Assembly (NCBI RefSeq): GCF_001202035.1
Contig: NZ_LGHT01000026.1
Span: forward strand, 62,001 to 126,000
Source: Pseudorhodobacter wandonensis
GTDB taxonomy: Bacteria > Pseudomonadota > Alphaproteobacteria > Rhodobacterales > Rhodobacteraceae
Direction of reading: 5' to 3'
DNA: 64,000 bases
Positions 17,739-26,265 of this stretch are shown piece by piece; position 1 is the stretch's first letter; the number at the start of each line of letters is the position of its first letter. The notes beneath the pieces are model-generated. The model had not been told where the DNA came from, ran no database searches, and worked only from the letters and a program-made list of their open reading frames with translations. The translations under genes were made by a program, and so were the position numbers.

Positions 17739-18380
17739 ATGCCCACACCCAGCCCGGAACGCGGCCCCAAACTCAGCAAAGCCGATCTGCGCCGCCAGGA
17801 TCTTCGCGCCCGCCTGATCGACATCGCGGAGGCCTGCATCCGCGCCGAAGGCCTGTCCGCCATCAAAGCCCGCGATCTCGCGCGCCAAGCTGACTGCGCG
17901 GTGGGGGCCATCTACAACGTCTTTTCCGATCTCAACGGCCTGACCATGGCGGTCAACGGCCGCACCTTTCAAACCTTGGGCAAAACCGTCGCCGCGTCGG
18001 TGGCCAGCTGCCCCGCCGATCAGCCGCAAACCGAACTGATCACAATGTCCCACGCCTACCTGCGCTTTGCCGCTGAAAATACCAACCTCTGGCGCGCGCT
18101 GTTTGATCTGGAGATGTCCACCGAAATGGATGTCCCGCAATGGTATCTGGCCGAACTCGGCAAACTCTTCGCGCTGATCGCCGCCCCCTTGGCGCGGATT
18201 TTCCCCGATTACAACCGCCATGCGCTCGAACTGATGACCCGCGCGCTGTTTTCCTCGGTTCATGGCATCGTGCTCTTGGGCCTGCAAAAGCGAATTTCCG
18301 GCGTGCCACTTGATAAAATCGAAGAGATGATCGCGGTTTTGCTCACCAACGTCACGTCCCAGCCAAAGCCGCATCACTGA
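17739..18380 (+). CDS. TetR/AcrR-family transcriptional regulator
   Basis: A 213-residue regulator. The N-terminal helix-turn-helix lies at about 25-70 ([25 protein letters not shown]-like region). The C-terminal ligand domain looks like the WHG type, with [10 protein letters not shown] and a hydrophobic helix near the end. It probably represses a nearby gene, the MFS pump and enolase-like gene being candidates. No clear palindrome was identified at its own promoter. Confidence 0.85.
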   Translation: MPTPSPERGPKLSKADLRRQDLRARLIDIAEACIRAEGLSAIKARDLARQADCAVGAIYNVFSDLNGLTMAVNGRTFQTLGKTVAASVASCPADQPQTELITMSHAYLRFAAENTNLWRALFDLEMSTEMDVPQWYLAELGKLFALIAAPLARIFPDYNRHALELMTRALFSSVHGIVLLGLQKRISGVPLDKIEEMIAVLLTNVTSQPKPHH

Positions 18381-18407
18381 CACAGCGAAAACCAACCGCA
18401 AGCCGCC

Positions 18408-19862
18408 CTAGGCGCCGTTTCGCACCAATGACCAAAACCCCGCTTTGCGGGGATAGGCTGCCTCCAGCCCGCGCAGAAAGTCGGTGTGGCTGGGATGGCC
18501 CGCGTAATCCTCTATCCGCGCATCGGCTTCAAAACACTGGGCCAGATGCTCGGCCGCATAGCCATAGCGCTTGCTACGCCCCTGCGCCAAGGTCCAGCCA
18601 ATCATCGCCCGCCGCAGCAGGCTTGCCGCCAGCGGCGCCGCCGGGTCTGCACTTGTGTCCAAAGCCTCTGCCGCAGGTGTCAGCAACTCATACCGCCCGC
18701 CATCCAGCGCATCGGCCCTTGCCAAAACCAAGCGCGCGGCATGGCCCAACGCCGGCCAATTGATAAAAAACGCCAGCGCCGCCGCAAAATCGGAATGCGC
18801 CGCCGCAACCGCCATCGCGCGATCCTCGGCCTCGATATCGTCAAAATCCGGCAAGGCTTTCAGATGCTTGCGCAGATGATCGGCGTTCAAACCCTGACAA
18901 AAGCTGTCCCATAGAAACGCCTGCGCCGCGTCCCCGCGCCCCAAGGCACCAAGACAGGCCAGATAGCCCGCATCCAGCGCCTCGTGGTCAAAAAAGGCCT
19001 CTTTGCCCTGCCGCCGCGCCCGCGCGCGCTCGATCACTTGCAAGGCCTCCTCGGCCCGCCCCGCCGCCAGCAACCGCGCCGCAATATCAGGTGCAATGGT
19101 GCTATAAGTCAGCTGCTCGGCCGAATACCGCGCCATGTAGGCATCCACATCATTTTGCAGATCGGCAATGTCTTGCAACATGATGCCATAGGTCAGGCCC
19201 CGCGCCTCTTGTGCCATTTTCGCCTGCCGCGTTGCATCACGCACAAAATCATAGCGTGCCAGCTCTGCAGCCGTCAGCGGCGCCGCCTCCGCCGCTTGCG
19301 CCAACCCTTTCAGATGCTCCAACCCTTTCGGCCCCAACGCCTCGGCCAGCGCAACAATCGCCCCGTCAAACGCTGCATAGCCATTGTCTTGCAGCGCCTC
19401 GAACACCCGCTCTGCCAGCGCCGTAGCACCCATCCCCAAACGTGGGGCAATCGCCTTGACCGCCGCCATAGCGCTGCGCATCACTTCGGTAATATGGCCG
19501 CTGCTGTCATCGGTGCGCTCATGTATCCCCGGCGCCAAATGCAGAAATTCCCAAAGCAATTCAAAGGCATCATCCGCTGCCTCGGGCGCCACATGCGCCT
19601 CGATCAGGCCCAGAATATCGCCCAGCTCCTTGGCCAGCACCCGCCGCTTGCGCCACGAAACCCGCCCCGTGGCGCGGCGCAACGACCCATAGCGCTTGCG
19701 CACATCCTGCATCACCTCAGCCACACCTTGGCTGGCGCTCAACTCCAGCCGCACACGGCGCTGCAGGGCCGCGCTGCCCTTTGTCACCTCCAGCAACAAA
19801 TCTGCCAGCCGCTCGGCCCCCAAAGGCACAAGGTTCTTTTTGGTTAATGAGGTTTTAGACAC
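18408..19862 (-). CDS. DUF6880 family protein, helical-repeat-like
   Basis: A 484-residue, alanine-rich and leucine-rich, probably all-helical cytoplasmic protein resembling DUF6880. The start is GTG at 19862 (encoded SKTSLTKKNLVPLGAERLA), with GAGAGG about ten bases upstream; the in-frame ATG at 19940 has no sensible N-terminus. Residues after about 250 look like TPR-style repeats (RLLAAGRAEEALQVIERARA). Function is unknown. It follows a small gene on the same strand, with which it probably forms an operon. Confidence 0.75.
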   Translation of the reverse strand: MSKTSLTKKNLVPLGAERLADLLLEVTKGSAALQRRVRLELSASQGVAEVMQDVRKRYGSLRRATGRVSWRKRRVLAKELGDILGLIEAHVAPEAADDAFELLWEFLHLAPGIHERTDDSSGHITEVMRSAMAAVKAIAPRLGMGATALAERVFEALQDNGYAAFDGAIVALAEALGPKGLEHLKGLAQAAEAAPLTAAELARYDFVRDATRQAKMAQEARGLTYGIMLQDIADLQNDVDAYMARYSAEQLTYSTIAPDIAARLLAAGRAEEALQVIERARARRQGKEAFFDHEALDAGYLACLGALGRGDAAQAFLWDSFCQGLNADHLRKHLKALPDFDDIEAEDRAMAVAAAHSDFAAALAFFINWPALGHAARLVLARADALDGGRYELLTPAAEALDTSADPAAPLAASLLRRAMIGWTLAQGRSKRYGYAAEHLAQCFEADARIEDYAGHPSHTDFLRGLEAAYPRKAGFWSLVRNGA

Positions 19863-19940
19863 AGCGCAGCCGCCTCTCGGTTTCCAACCTGCGCAGGCTA
19901 TCAACCCCGTGGGGCCAATGCACCCCGCAAAACGCAACAC

Positions 19941-20264
19941 CTAACCAAGCGGTTCATAACAAACATGAAACCGCGCGCCCAACTCCGCCCTTACACGCAC
20001 CAATGCCGCCAGCGCTGCCGCCTCAAACCGCGCAAACTCATCACTGCCCCAAGGGCTCGCCCCCGCCGGATCGGCCCAATCCAACGCCCCGTCATGCCAA
20101 ACCGAAAGACGCGCCAAATGCTGCCTTACCTCATCAGACAGCGGCAAAACATCTTCCACCGGCCCCACGCCAAACCGCGCCCGCGCTGCATCATTGCCGC
20201 ACCACAGGCAGCCACCACCCCAGTCAAACATCAATCGCAGCTCAAAGTCCGCCCCTGACCGCAA
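19941..20264 (-). CDS. Small hypothetical protein, Trp- and Cys-containing
   Basis: A 107-residue protein with no signal or membrane segment. It contains FDWGGGCLWCGND, and its middle reads PVEDVLPLSDEVRQHLARL. It lies about 80 bases upstream of the DUF6880 start on the same strand, so they are probably co-transcribed. I do not recognise the family. The protein-like composition and gene spacing support a real gene. Confidence 0.6.
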   Translation of the reverse strand: MRSGADFELRLMFDWGGGCLWCGNDAARARFGVGPVEDVLPLSDEVRQHLARLSVWHDGALDWADPAGASPWGSDEFARFEAAALAALVRVRAELGARFHVCYEPLG

Positions 20265-20278
20265 AAGCCCACCCCCGG

Positions 20279-20442
20279 CATCATCTATCTACAAATATCC
20301 ATAGCGCCCCACCAACCACACGACCGGCCTCGGTTAACACCGCACATCCCCAAAACCCGCTGACCTCAGGTTAATATTTAGTAAACGCCACAGTAAATAC
20401 TACATAAAATCAACAAATTACAAGAATGTCCGCGCGTGGTCA
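20279..20442 (+). repeat. Composite intergenic repeat, copy A
   Basis: Starts with a 24-base block (20279-20302, CATCATCTATCTAC followed by AAATATCCAT) that is identical at 54865-54888. It ends with TGTCCGCGCGTGGTCA (20427-20442), matched 14 of 16 at 54978-54993. A GGTTAA lies exactly 58 bases before the end motif in both copies. Both copies lie just past the stop of a minus-strand gene. Confidence 0.7.
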
Positions 20443-20478
20443 CCAGCCCAAAACACGCCACATCCACCCGCGCCCCAC

Positions 20479-22035
20479 TCAAAAATCAGTGGGCGCGCCG
20501 CCCTCTTGTTTTCGTTTCGCCACGAACCGCGCCAATTCCTCGCGATGGTCCCCATTCATCGCCGGCGGCTCAAACTCTGCCATGATCTGCTTGTAAATTC
20601 TATGCGCCCGTTCATGCGTCCAAACCGCGCCATCCTGTTCCCAGGCCTCATAATTCCGCCAATCCGAAGCCATCGGCGCATAAAAGGCCGTTTGATAGCG
20701 TTCTTGGGTGTGCTGGCAGCCGAAATAATGCCCGCCCGCGCCAACCTCTTTTATCGCCTCAAACGCCAGATCTTCCTCTCGCGTCGCAAAGGTGGCCTCT
20801 TCAAAATAACGCTGGATCATCTGCAAAACTTCGCAATCCATGATGAACTTTTCAGGGCTGGCTATCAGCCCGCCTTCCAACCAGCCCGCCGCGTGATAGA
20901 CCATATTCGTCCCGCTCTGCACCGCCGCCCACAGGCTGTTCGAGGTCTCCCACATCGCCTGCCCGTCCGGCACATTCGCCGCACAGACGCCGGATGATCG
21001 CAGCGGCAGCTTATAAAACCGCGCCATCTGCCCCGTCATCTGCGTGGCCCGCATATATTCGGGCGTCCCGAACGCAGGCGCGCCGGATTTCATATCCACA
21101 TTGCTAGTAAAGGTCCCGATCACCACCGGGCAGCCGGGGTTGATATACTGCAGCAGGGCAATCGCTGCCAAAGCTTCGGCAATACTTAGCGCCACCGCCC
21201 CCGCCATCGTCACCGGCGCCATTGCCCCTGCCAGCGTAAAGGGCGTCACCACCACCGGCTGCCCCCGTTTCGCCAACCGCATCGCCCCGTCCAGCATCGG
21301 ATAATCATGCTTTAACGGGCTGACCGAGTTGATATTGGTATACATCCGCGGCTTGGCATCGAATTCCGCCTGCGACAGCCCGCCCGCAAGGCGGGTCATC
21401 TCCATCACATCCTCAACCCGTTCGGCGCCCAAGGAATAGGCATGCACCACCTTATCGGTCAGCGTCAGCTTTTCATACAAGCAGTCCAGATGACGAACCG
21501 AGGGGTGAATATCGATCGGCTCCACCGGATATCCGCCCGCGATATGGATGCAGTTGAAATACTGCGTCAGCTTCATGAACTCTTTAAAAGTCTCAAAGTC
21601 GCCCGATCGTTTTCCGCGCTCCATATCCCATGAGTTCGGCGGGCTGGAGACGTTGACAAACACCATATGCTTGCCGCCGATAATCAGCTCTCGGTCAGGG
21701 TTGCGCGGGGTGATGGTAAAGCTTTCCGGCGCATGGCCCAGCATCTCCATCACGAAATCTTCACCCATCCGGACATTCTCGCCCGAGACCTTGCAGCCGG
21801 CACGCTCTAAAATCGCCACGGCATCAGGGTTCAGAAACTCTATCCCGATATCCGATAAAATCCGCATGGCGGTGCGATGGATCGCCTGCACGCCCTCGAC
21901 ATCCAAAGGCTCTACCGGCCGATCAGGGTTCACCGGCAGCCGCCACGGCATCTGGTCCACCGCGGCCGAGCCCGCACGTATTTTGTTGCCCGCACGCCCC
22001 CCCGCCCTGCGCGGCCGTCCTGCTTCGTCGGTCAT
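20479..22035 (-). CDS. Trimethylamine methyltransferase family protein (MttB superfamily, non-pyrrolysine)
   Basis: A 518-residue TIM-barrel methyltransferase of the MttB superfamily. The frame runs through without an in-frame amber codon, so it is a non-pyrrolysine member; characterised ones demethylate quaternary amines such as glycine betaine and pass the methyl group to a corrinoid protein. A motif such as VNVSSPPNSWDMERGKRS near residue 130 and the glycine-rich SGVCAANVPDGQA segment fit the family. The start has a good ribosome site (GGAGGG). No corrinoid partner or reductive activator is in view, so substrate and partner are open. Confidence 0.88.
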   Translation of the reverse strand: MTDEAGRPRRAGGRAGNKIRAGSAAVDQMPWRLPVNPDRPVEPLDVEGVQAIHRTAMRILSDIGIEFLNPDAVAILERAGCKVSGENVRMGEDFVMEMLGHAPESFTITPRNPDRELIIGGKHMVFVNVSSPPNSWDMERGKRSGDFETFKEFMKLTQYFNCIHIAGGYPVEPIDIHPSVRHLDCLYEKLTLTDKVVHAYSLGAERVEDVMEMTRLAGGLSQAEFDAKPRMYTNINSVSPLKHDYPMLDGAMRLAKRGQPVVVTPFTLAGAMAPVTMAGAVALSIAEALAAIALLQYINPGCPVVIGTFTSNVDMKSGAPAFGTPEYMRATQMTGQMARFYKLPLRSSGVCAANVPDGQAMWETSNSLWAAVQSGTNMVYHAAGWLEGGLIASPEKFIMDCEVLQMIQRYFEEATFATREEDLAFEAIKEVGAGGHYFGCQHTQERYQTAFYAPMASDWRNYEAWEQDGAVWTHERAHRIYKQIMAEFEPPAMNGDHREELARFVAKRKQEGGAPTDF

Positions 22036-22140
22036 GGCAACCCTCCGTGGATAGACCTTGTTCAGCCAAACATGGCCCAGCCATCAAGCCTTTGAACACT
22101 TCACCCACGACATAGTCAGGTCGTTTTTAGGCTTCCCGCC

Positions 22141-22839
22141 CTAGGAATCGTCCGCCAGCCTGTCAATCCAGGCACCCAGCGCACCAATATCTGCCAAAAC
22201 CACATCGGCATGGGGCCGCAATTCCTCGGCTTTGGCAATGCCGGTCAGCACGGCCACGCAGCGCATTCCAGCCGCACGGCCTGCGATCAGGTCATGCGCA
22301 CTGTCGCCGACCATCACCGCGCGCGCAGGGTCAATTCCGGTCGCCCGCGCAAAAGCTAGGCACATGCCCGGCCCGGGCTTTGGCCCGTGACCGGAATCGT
22401 ACCCCGCCACGAAATCGAACAAATCCAATATCCCATGCGCCGTCAGATGCGCCCGCGCGGGGGCCTCGGTATCATTGGTCGCAAGCCCGATTTTCAAGCC
22501 CCGATCCCGCAGCGCACCCAGAACGGGGCGCAACGGCACGGCAGGCGCCATCACGGCATGTTGGGCCAAGGCGTTCAGGCGCGCGGCCAGCTCGGGCTGG
22601 GTATGGCCCGGCAAATGCGGCAACAACGCTGCCGAGATTTCCTCGGCCGTGGCGGCAATCACCGGGCTGTCAGGGTGAAAATCCTGCTGCGCGGGGTAAT
22701 AGCCAATGGCTGCGGCAAGCGCATCGGCATGGGCCTGATCTTGGGCAAGCTGCTGCAAAAGCTGCGCCGTCCACACCCCCCAGCTTTGCCGAAAGTCGAA
22801 CAGCGTCCCGTCCTTGTCAAACACCACACCTTCGATCAT
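22141..22839 (-). CDS. HAD-family hydrolase, phosphoglycolate phosphatase-like
   Basis: A 232-residue HAD phosphatase. The nucleophile motif is VFDKDGTLFDF at the N-terminus; motif 2 is ATNDTEAPA, the lysine is in GHGPKPGPG, and motif 4 is MVGDSAHDLIAG. The cap insert follows the first motif. Family resemblance is to Gph/PGP enzymes that dephosphorylate 2-phosphoglycolate, but related HADs hydrolyse various sugar phosphates. It lies 105 bases downstream of the MttB-like gene on the same strand. Confidence 0.85.
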   Translation of the reverse strand: MIEGVVFDKDGTLFDFRQSWGVWTAQLLQQLAQDQAHADALAAAIGYYPAQQDFHPDSPVIAATAEEISAALLPHLPGHTQPELAARLNALAQHAVMAPAVPLRPVLGALRDRGLKIGLATNDTEAPARAHLTAHGILDLFDFVAGYDSGHGPKPGPGMCLAFARATGIDPARAVMVGDSAHDLIAGRAAGMRCVAVLTGIAKAEELRPHADVVLADIGALGAWIDRLADDS

Positions 22840-22891
22840 TGCGCCCCCCGATTTTTCTGCACGATGACGGCAACATCTGCGAATTGCAATC

Positions 22892-23173
22892 TTATGTCCA
22901 GTTCATCTGCTCGCCGCCGGGCAGCGCCGCGCGGGCCTGCATCGGGGCGGTATAGGGCAAGTTCACGCTGTCGCAGAACCCGATCACCCACGCATCATCC
23001 ATAACCAGAAAATCCAGAACCGAGCCGAGAAACGCCGGCTGCTTGGCATTCTTGGCCAATTCATTAACCGAAGCCCCTGTCGCATTCAGGAAAACCGGCA
23101 GCAAATCTTCGTTCCCAACCAGCCAACCCAAGGCCTGCAACGCTATCGTTTCGGCATTTTCTTGCTTTTTCAT
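22892..23173 (-). CDS. DUF3572 family protein
   Basis: A 93-residue protein matching DUF3572 in its start (NAETIALQALGWLV) and in the block FLVMDDAWVIGFCD. The family is confined to alphaproteobacteria and, as I recall, is usually found next to the cell-cycle regulator pleD, as here (divergent). I chose the ATG at 23173 over a more upstream one because GAGAGA lies at the right spacing. Cytoplasmic, function unknown. Confidence 0.85.
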   Translation of the reverse strand: MKKQENAETIALQALGWLVGNEDLLPVFLNATGASVNELAKNAKQPAFLGSVLDFLVMDDAWVIGFCDSVNLPYTAPMQARAALPGGEQMNWT

Positions 23174-23313
23174 CGAACAGCTCTCTCTTTTCGGCATATT
23201 TTTCCAGTTCCTTACAGGTTTGTGCGGATTGTCTTCAAATTGGAAAGAGTTTCTTAACCAAATCCCCCGAAAGATGAATCCACCGTAACCGAACGTCTTT
23301 AGGTGTTACCAAA

Positions 23314-24699
23314 ATGTCTGGCAAAATTCTGATTGTTGATGATGTCGCGACCAATCGCATCGTCTTCAAGGTCAAACTTGGCGCGGCCTGCTATACCCCC
23401 ATTTTGGCGGCGAGTGGCGAAAGCTGCCTTACGCTGGCAAAACAGGCCAAGCCCGACCTGATTTTGTTAGACTTGGTGCTGCCCGATATTTCGGGGGCCG
23501 AGGTTCTACGCCGTTTGCGCGCCGACCCTGAAACTGCATCCATACCCGTTGTCGTGTTTTCTGCAGAAGAGGACCGCGCGTCACGGCTGGCGGTGTTTTC
23601 GGCAGGGGCCGACGACTATCTGGCCAAAACCATTGATGACCAAACCTTGCTGGCGCGACTACGTAACCTGCTGCGTGAACGCGACGAAATCACCGATCTG
23701 GAAAATGGTGGTGCCCCGATCCGCGCCCTTGGTTTTGCCGAGGCGGGTGCGGGCTTTGAAATGCCCGGCACGATTGCGCTGGTCACGCATCTGCCTGAAA
23801 CCGCGCTCCGCTGGCGTAGGGAGCTGGGGGCAAATATGCCCGACAAGATGATGATGATCTCGCGCGAGGCGGCGCTGTCGGGTGCGGCGCTGTCACCGGT
23901 TCCCGATGTGTTTGTGATCGAATATGATCTGGCCGACCCGATAGGCGGGCTGCGCCTGATGTCCGAGTTGCGCAGCCGGCCGCAAACCCGCCATGCCGCG
24001 ATTTGTGTCGTCAAGAACGACCGGATCGGCGGGGAAAGCGCGATTGCCTTTGATCTTGGCGCGAATGATGTTGTGCCGGTCAGCGTCGATCCCGGCGAAT
24101 TCAGCTTGCGTGTCGCGCGGCTGCTACAACGCAAACGCGCAGCCGATAAGCTGCGCCTTTCAGTGCGCGACGGGTTGCGGATGGCGGTGATTGACCCGCT
24201 GACCGGTCTGTTCAACCGCCGCTATGCCGTCAGCCAACTGGCCATTATCGCGGCCCAGGCAAAGGGGGCGTCGCAACCTTTTGCCGTGATGGTCATCGAT
24301 CTGGACCGGTTCAAAGAGGTGAACGACCACTTTGGCCATGCCGCTGGTGATGCCGTTCTGACCGAGGTCGCCCGCCGTTTGGCGGCAAATATCCGTCACA
24401 ATGACCTGCTGGCCCGCATTGGCGGCGAAGAATTCCTGATTGCCCTGCCCTGTGCCGATCTGAAAGACGCCAAACCGATCGCCGAGCGGCTGTGCAAAGC
24501 TGTGCATGACGCGCCGTTTGCCATACCGGGTTTTGCCCCGCTGTCCTTGACCGCCTCAATCGGGCTTGCGGTGTGCGACGGGCGCGTTTGCCATGTGCCA
24601 GAACCGGTGGCTGAAGTGATTGATCGCGCCGATCAGGCCTTGATGGTTGCCAAGTCGGGTGGTCGCAACCAAGTCACCATCAGCCAGACCGCAGCCTAA
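23314..24699 (+). CDS. pleD: Response regulator diguanylate cyclase, PleD type
   Basis: A 461-residue protein made of two receiver domains (about 1-120 and 150-270) and a GGDEF domain (about 290-455), the architecture of Caulobacter PleD. The phospho-acceptor is Asp53 in LLDLVLPD. The active site reads RIGGEEF, an intact GGEEF, and an RHND sequence five residues upstream is a complete RxxD I-site, so product inhibition by cyclic di-GMP is expected. The second receiver has EYDLAD where the acceptor would be and may be an adaptor. It would make cyclic di-GMP in response to a histidine kinase, controlling motility or polarity. Confidence 0.93.
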   Translation: MSGKILIVDDVATNRIVFKVKLGAACYTPILAASGESCLTLAKQAKPDLILLDLVLPDISGAEVLRRLRADPETASIPVVVFSAEEDRASRLAVFSAGADDYLAKTIDDQTLLARLRNLLRERDEITDLENGGAPIRALGFAEAGAGFEMPGTIALVTHLPETALRWRRELGANMPDKMMMISREAALSGAALSPVPDVFVIEYDLADPIGGLRLMSELRSRPQTRHAAICVVKNDRIGGESAIAFDLGANDVVPVSVDPGEFSLRVARLLQRKRAADKLRLSVRDGLRMAVIDPLTGLFNRRYAVSQLAIIAAQAKGASQPFAVMVIDLDRFKEVNDHFGHAAGDAVLTEVARRLAANIRHNDLLARIGGEEFLIALPCADLKDAKPIAERLCKAVHDAPFAIPGFAPLSLTASIGLAVCDGRVCHVPEPVAEVIDRADQALMVAKSGGRNQVTISQTAA

Positions 24700-24706
24700 C
24701 CCGCCC

Positions 24707-25231
24707 TTACTCGGGTGCTGGTGGCGGGGGGTTGGCTTCGCGCGGGTGCCGTTTTAGCGCCTTTTCCAATTGGTTGGCTACCTCGGCCCGCTCTGCCCCC
24801 GACATTTTCGTCAGGTAATCCAGTACAATCGCCTGCCCTTGGGCTTGACGCGCTTCAATCCGGGCGGCACCGGCTTTCAGCGCGCCGCGCAAGGCTTCGA
24901 CATCGAAAGGCTCGGCCCGCAAAGCGGTTAGCACGGCGCGCAAGTCATCGCGCATCTGCTGGCGCTCGGCACGGATATTGGGGTTGGCCTTGGCATAGGT
25001 TTTGCGCAGCTCTTTGCGATCGCGTTCGGAAAATGCCTCATTGAACATCCCAAAGCCCACGTCACGCGCGGCCAATCCATTCCGGTCAGGCCCGCCTCGG
25101 CCCAAAATCGCCCCGCCAACCACGCCCGCCACGGCAAGGTTCAGTGCCAACGACACAATCAGCACCAATCGCCCCCAGCGAAAGGCCGGCTTTTGCGGTT
25201 GCAACGAAGTGGTTTTCGGGTCGTTCATCAT
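24707..25231 (-). CDS. Periplasmic heavy-metal sensor-like protein (CpxP/Spy/CnrX fold)
   Basis: A 174-residue protein with one N-terminal transmembrane helix (about 22-45) and a periplasmic, highly charged helical domain (ERDRKELRKTYAKAN, AERQQMRDDLRAVLTAL) typical of the periplasmic heavy-metal sensor family. No Cys or His cluster is obvious, so metal binding is uncertain. Two adjacent ATGs (25231, 25228) are possible. It directly follows the small membrane protein gene and the ECF sigma gene, so it may set the input of that sigma system. Confidence 0.8.
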   Translation of the reverse strand: MMNDPKTTSLQPQKPAFRWGRLVLIVSLALNLAVAGVVGGAILGRGGPDRNGLAARDVGFGMFNEAFSERDRKELRKTYAKANPNIRAERQQMRDDLRAVLTALRAEPFDVEALRGALKAGAARIEARQAQGQAIVLDYLTKMSGAERAEVANQLEKALKRHPREANPPPPAPE

Positions 25232-25582
25232 TTATCCTTCGCTTAGATAGTCGTCAAAGCCGGGCAGAATGTCGACGGTCTCGACCGCCACTTCGGTTTG
25301 CCAGATGCTATCGGTCACTGTTGTCAAGGCTGTGGGCTGCGCAAAGCCGAACCAAACGCCGGCAATCGCCGCCGTCGATAGCCCCGCAAGCCCCCCCGCC
25401 CCGCCAAGCGCGGCAAACAGGCCCGTCCAAAACCCCTGGCGGCGTTTTGGCCTTGCCAAGCCAACGGCCACGGGCTGTTCGGCTTGGGCATCTTGCAATA
25501 CCCGCGCCATAAGGTCATCTGACACTGCCACGGGTTGCTGCCGCACAGCTGCAAAAAGATCGTCCAGATCGCTGTTAGTCAT
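25232..25582 (-). CDS. Small single-pass membrane protein, putative anti-sigma factor
   Basis: A 116-residue protein with a cytoplasmic N-terminus (MTNSDLDDLFAAVRQQPVAVSDDLMARVLQDA), one membrane segment near 60-85 (Gly/Ala-rich) and a short acidic periplasmic tail. It starts two bases after the ECF sigma stop and abuts the heavy-metal-sensor gene, the usual place for an anti-sigma factor. No zinc HxxxCxxC motif is present, so it is not a ZAS-type protein. The role is inferred from position and topology. Confidence 0.7.
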   Translation of the reverse strand: MTNSDLDDLFAAVRQQPVAVSDDLMARVLQDAQAEQPVAVGLARPKRRQGFWTGLFAALGGAGGLAGLSTAAIAGVWFGFAQPTALTTVTDSIWQTEVAVETVDILPGFDDYLSEG

Positions 25583-25583
25583 T

Positions 25584-26183
25584 TCAGCTTCCTTCCTCAT
25601 ATCCCAATTCGGCCCGCCGCCCGGCCATCGCCGCGGTCAGTGACCGCTTGCCCCGCGCCGTCAGGCTTTCAACGGCTTCAATGCCAATCTCCATCACCTC
25701 GGCGATCTCGGGGTTTGTCAGCCCTTCGATATGCCGCAGCACCACGGCCTGGCGCTGGCGGTCTGGCAAGGTTTCCAACGCGGCATGCAAAGCATTGATC
25801 CGGTCATTTTCAACCAACGAGGCCTCAACACTGCGCGCGCCGTCTTCGACATCGGGCGCATCATCCAACCCTACGGCACGGCGCCGCTTTTGCCCACGCA
25901 ATCTGTCAGTACACAGGTTGGTGACAACCCGGTACAACCATGTAGACACCTTGGCTTCGCCTTGCCGCCACTCGGGTGCAATCCGCCACAGCCGCAGCAT
26001 CGCTTCTTGCGCCACATCTTCGGCCTCGGCCCTATCACCGCCCAACATCCGGGCGGCAAATCCCATCACCCTTGGCAAATGCCGCGACGCCAGTTCGCGC
26101 GCGGCCGCAGAGTCCCCGTTGGCATATAGCACCAACAGGGCCTCATCGGGCACATCAGAGGCTTGGTCAAAGGCCATTGTCAT
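25584..26183 (-). CDS. ECF-type RNA polymerase sigma factor
   Basis: A 199-residue sigma70-family protein with region 2 (DVAQEAMLRLWRIAP, then STWLYRVVTNLCTDRLR) and region 4 (LPDRQRQAVVLRHIEGLTNPEIAEVM). Regions 1 and 3 are absent, as in extracytoplasmic-function factors. The start at 26183 (MTMAFDQ) has TTAGGA upstream. It heads a three-gene unit with a putative anti-sigma factor and a CpxP-like protein, and lies directly downstream of the EF-hand gene. Target genes are unknown. Confidence 0.9.
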   Translation of the reverse strand: MTMAFDQASDVPDEALLVLYANGDSAAARELASRHLPRVMGFAARMLGGDRAEAEDVAQEAMLRLWRIAPEWRQGEAKVSTWLYRVVTNLCTDRLRGQKRRRAVGLDDAPDVEDGARSVEASLVENDRINALHAALETLPDRQRQAVVLRHIEGLTNPEIAEVMEIGIEAVESLTARGKRSLTAAMAGRRAELGYEEGS

Positions 26184-26265
26184 CCTAACGGCAATACGCG
26201 TCTGTCGTCGTAAACTCAATCCTGCCCCCCACCCCCAAACGGGATGGGGAGCAAGCCTTTTTTAG

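Noticed and set aside
20479-22035. Pyrrolysine-type MttB
   Set aside because: The frame is continuous without an in-frame TAG, so it is a non-pyrrolysine member.
26226-26246. CCCCATCCCG/GGGGGTGGGG hairpin as terminator after the EF-hand gene
   Set aside because: No T tract follows on either strand, and it lies immediately before the ECF sigma gene, so termination is not supported.
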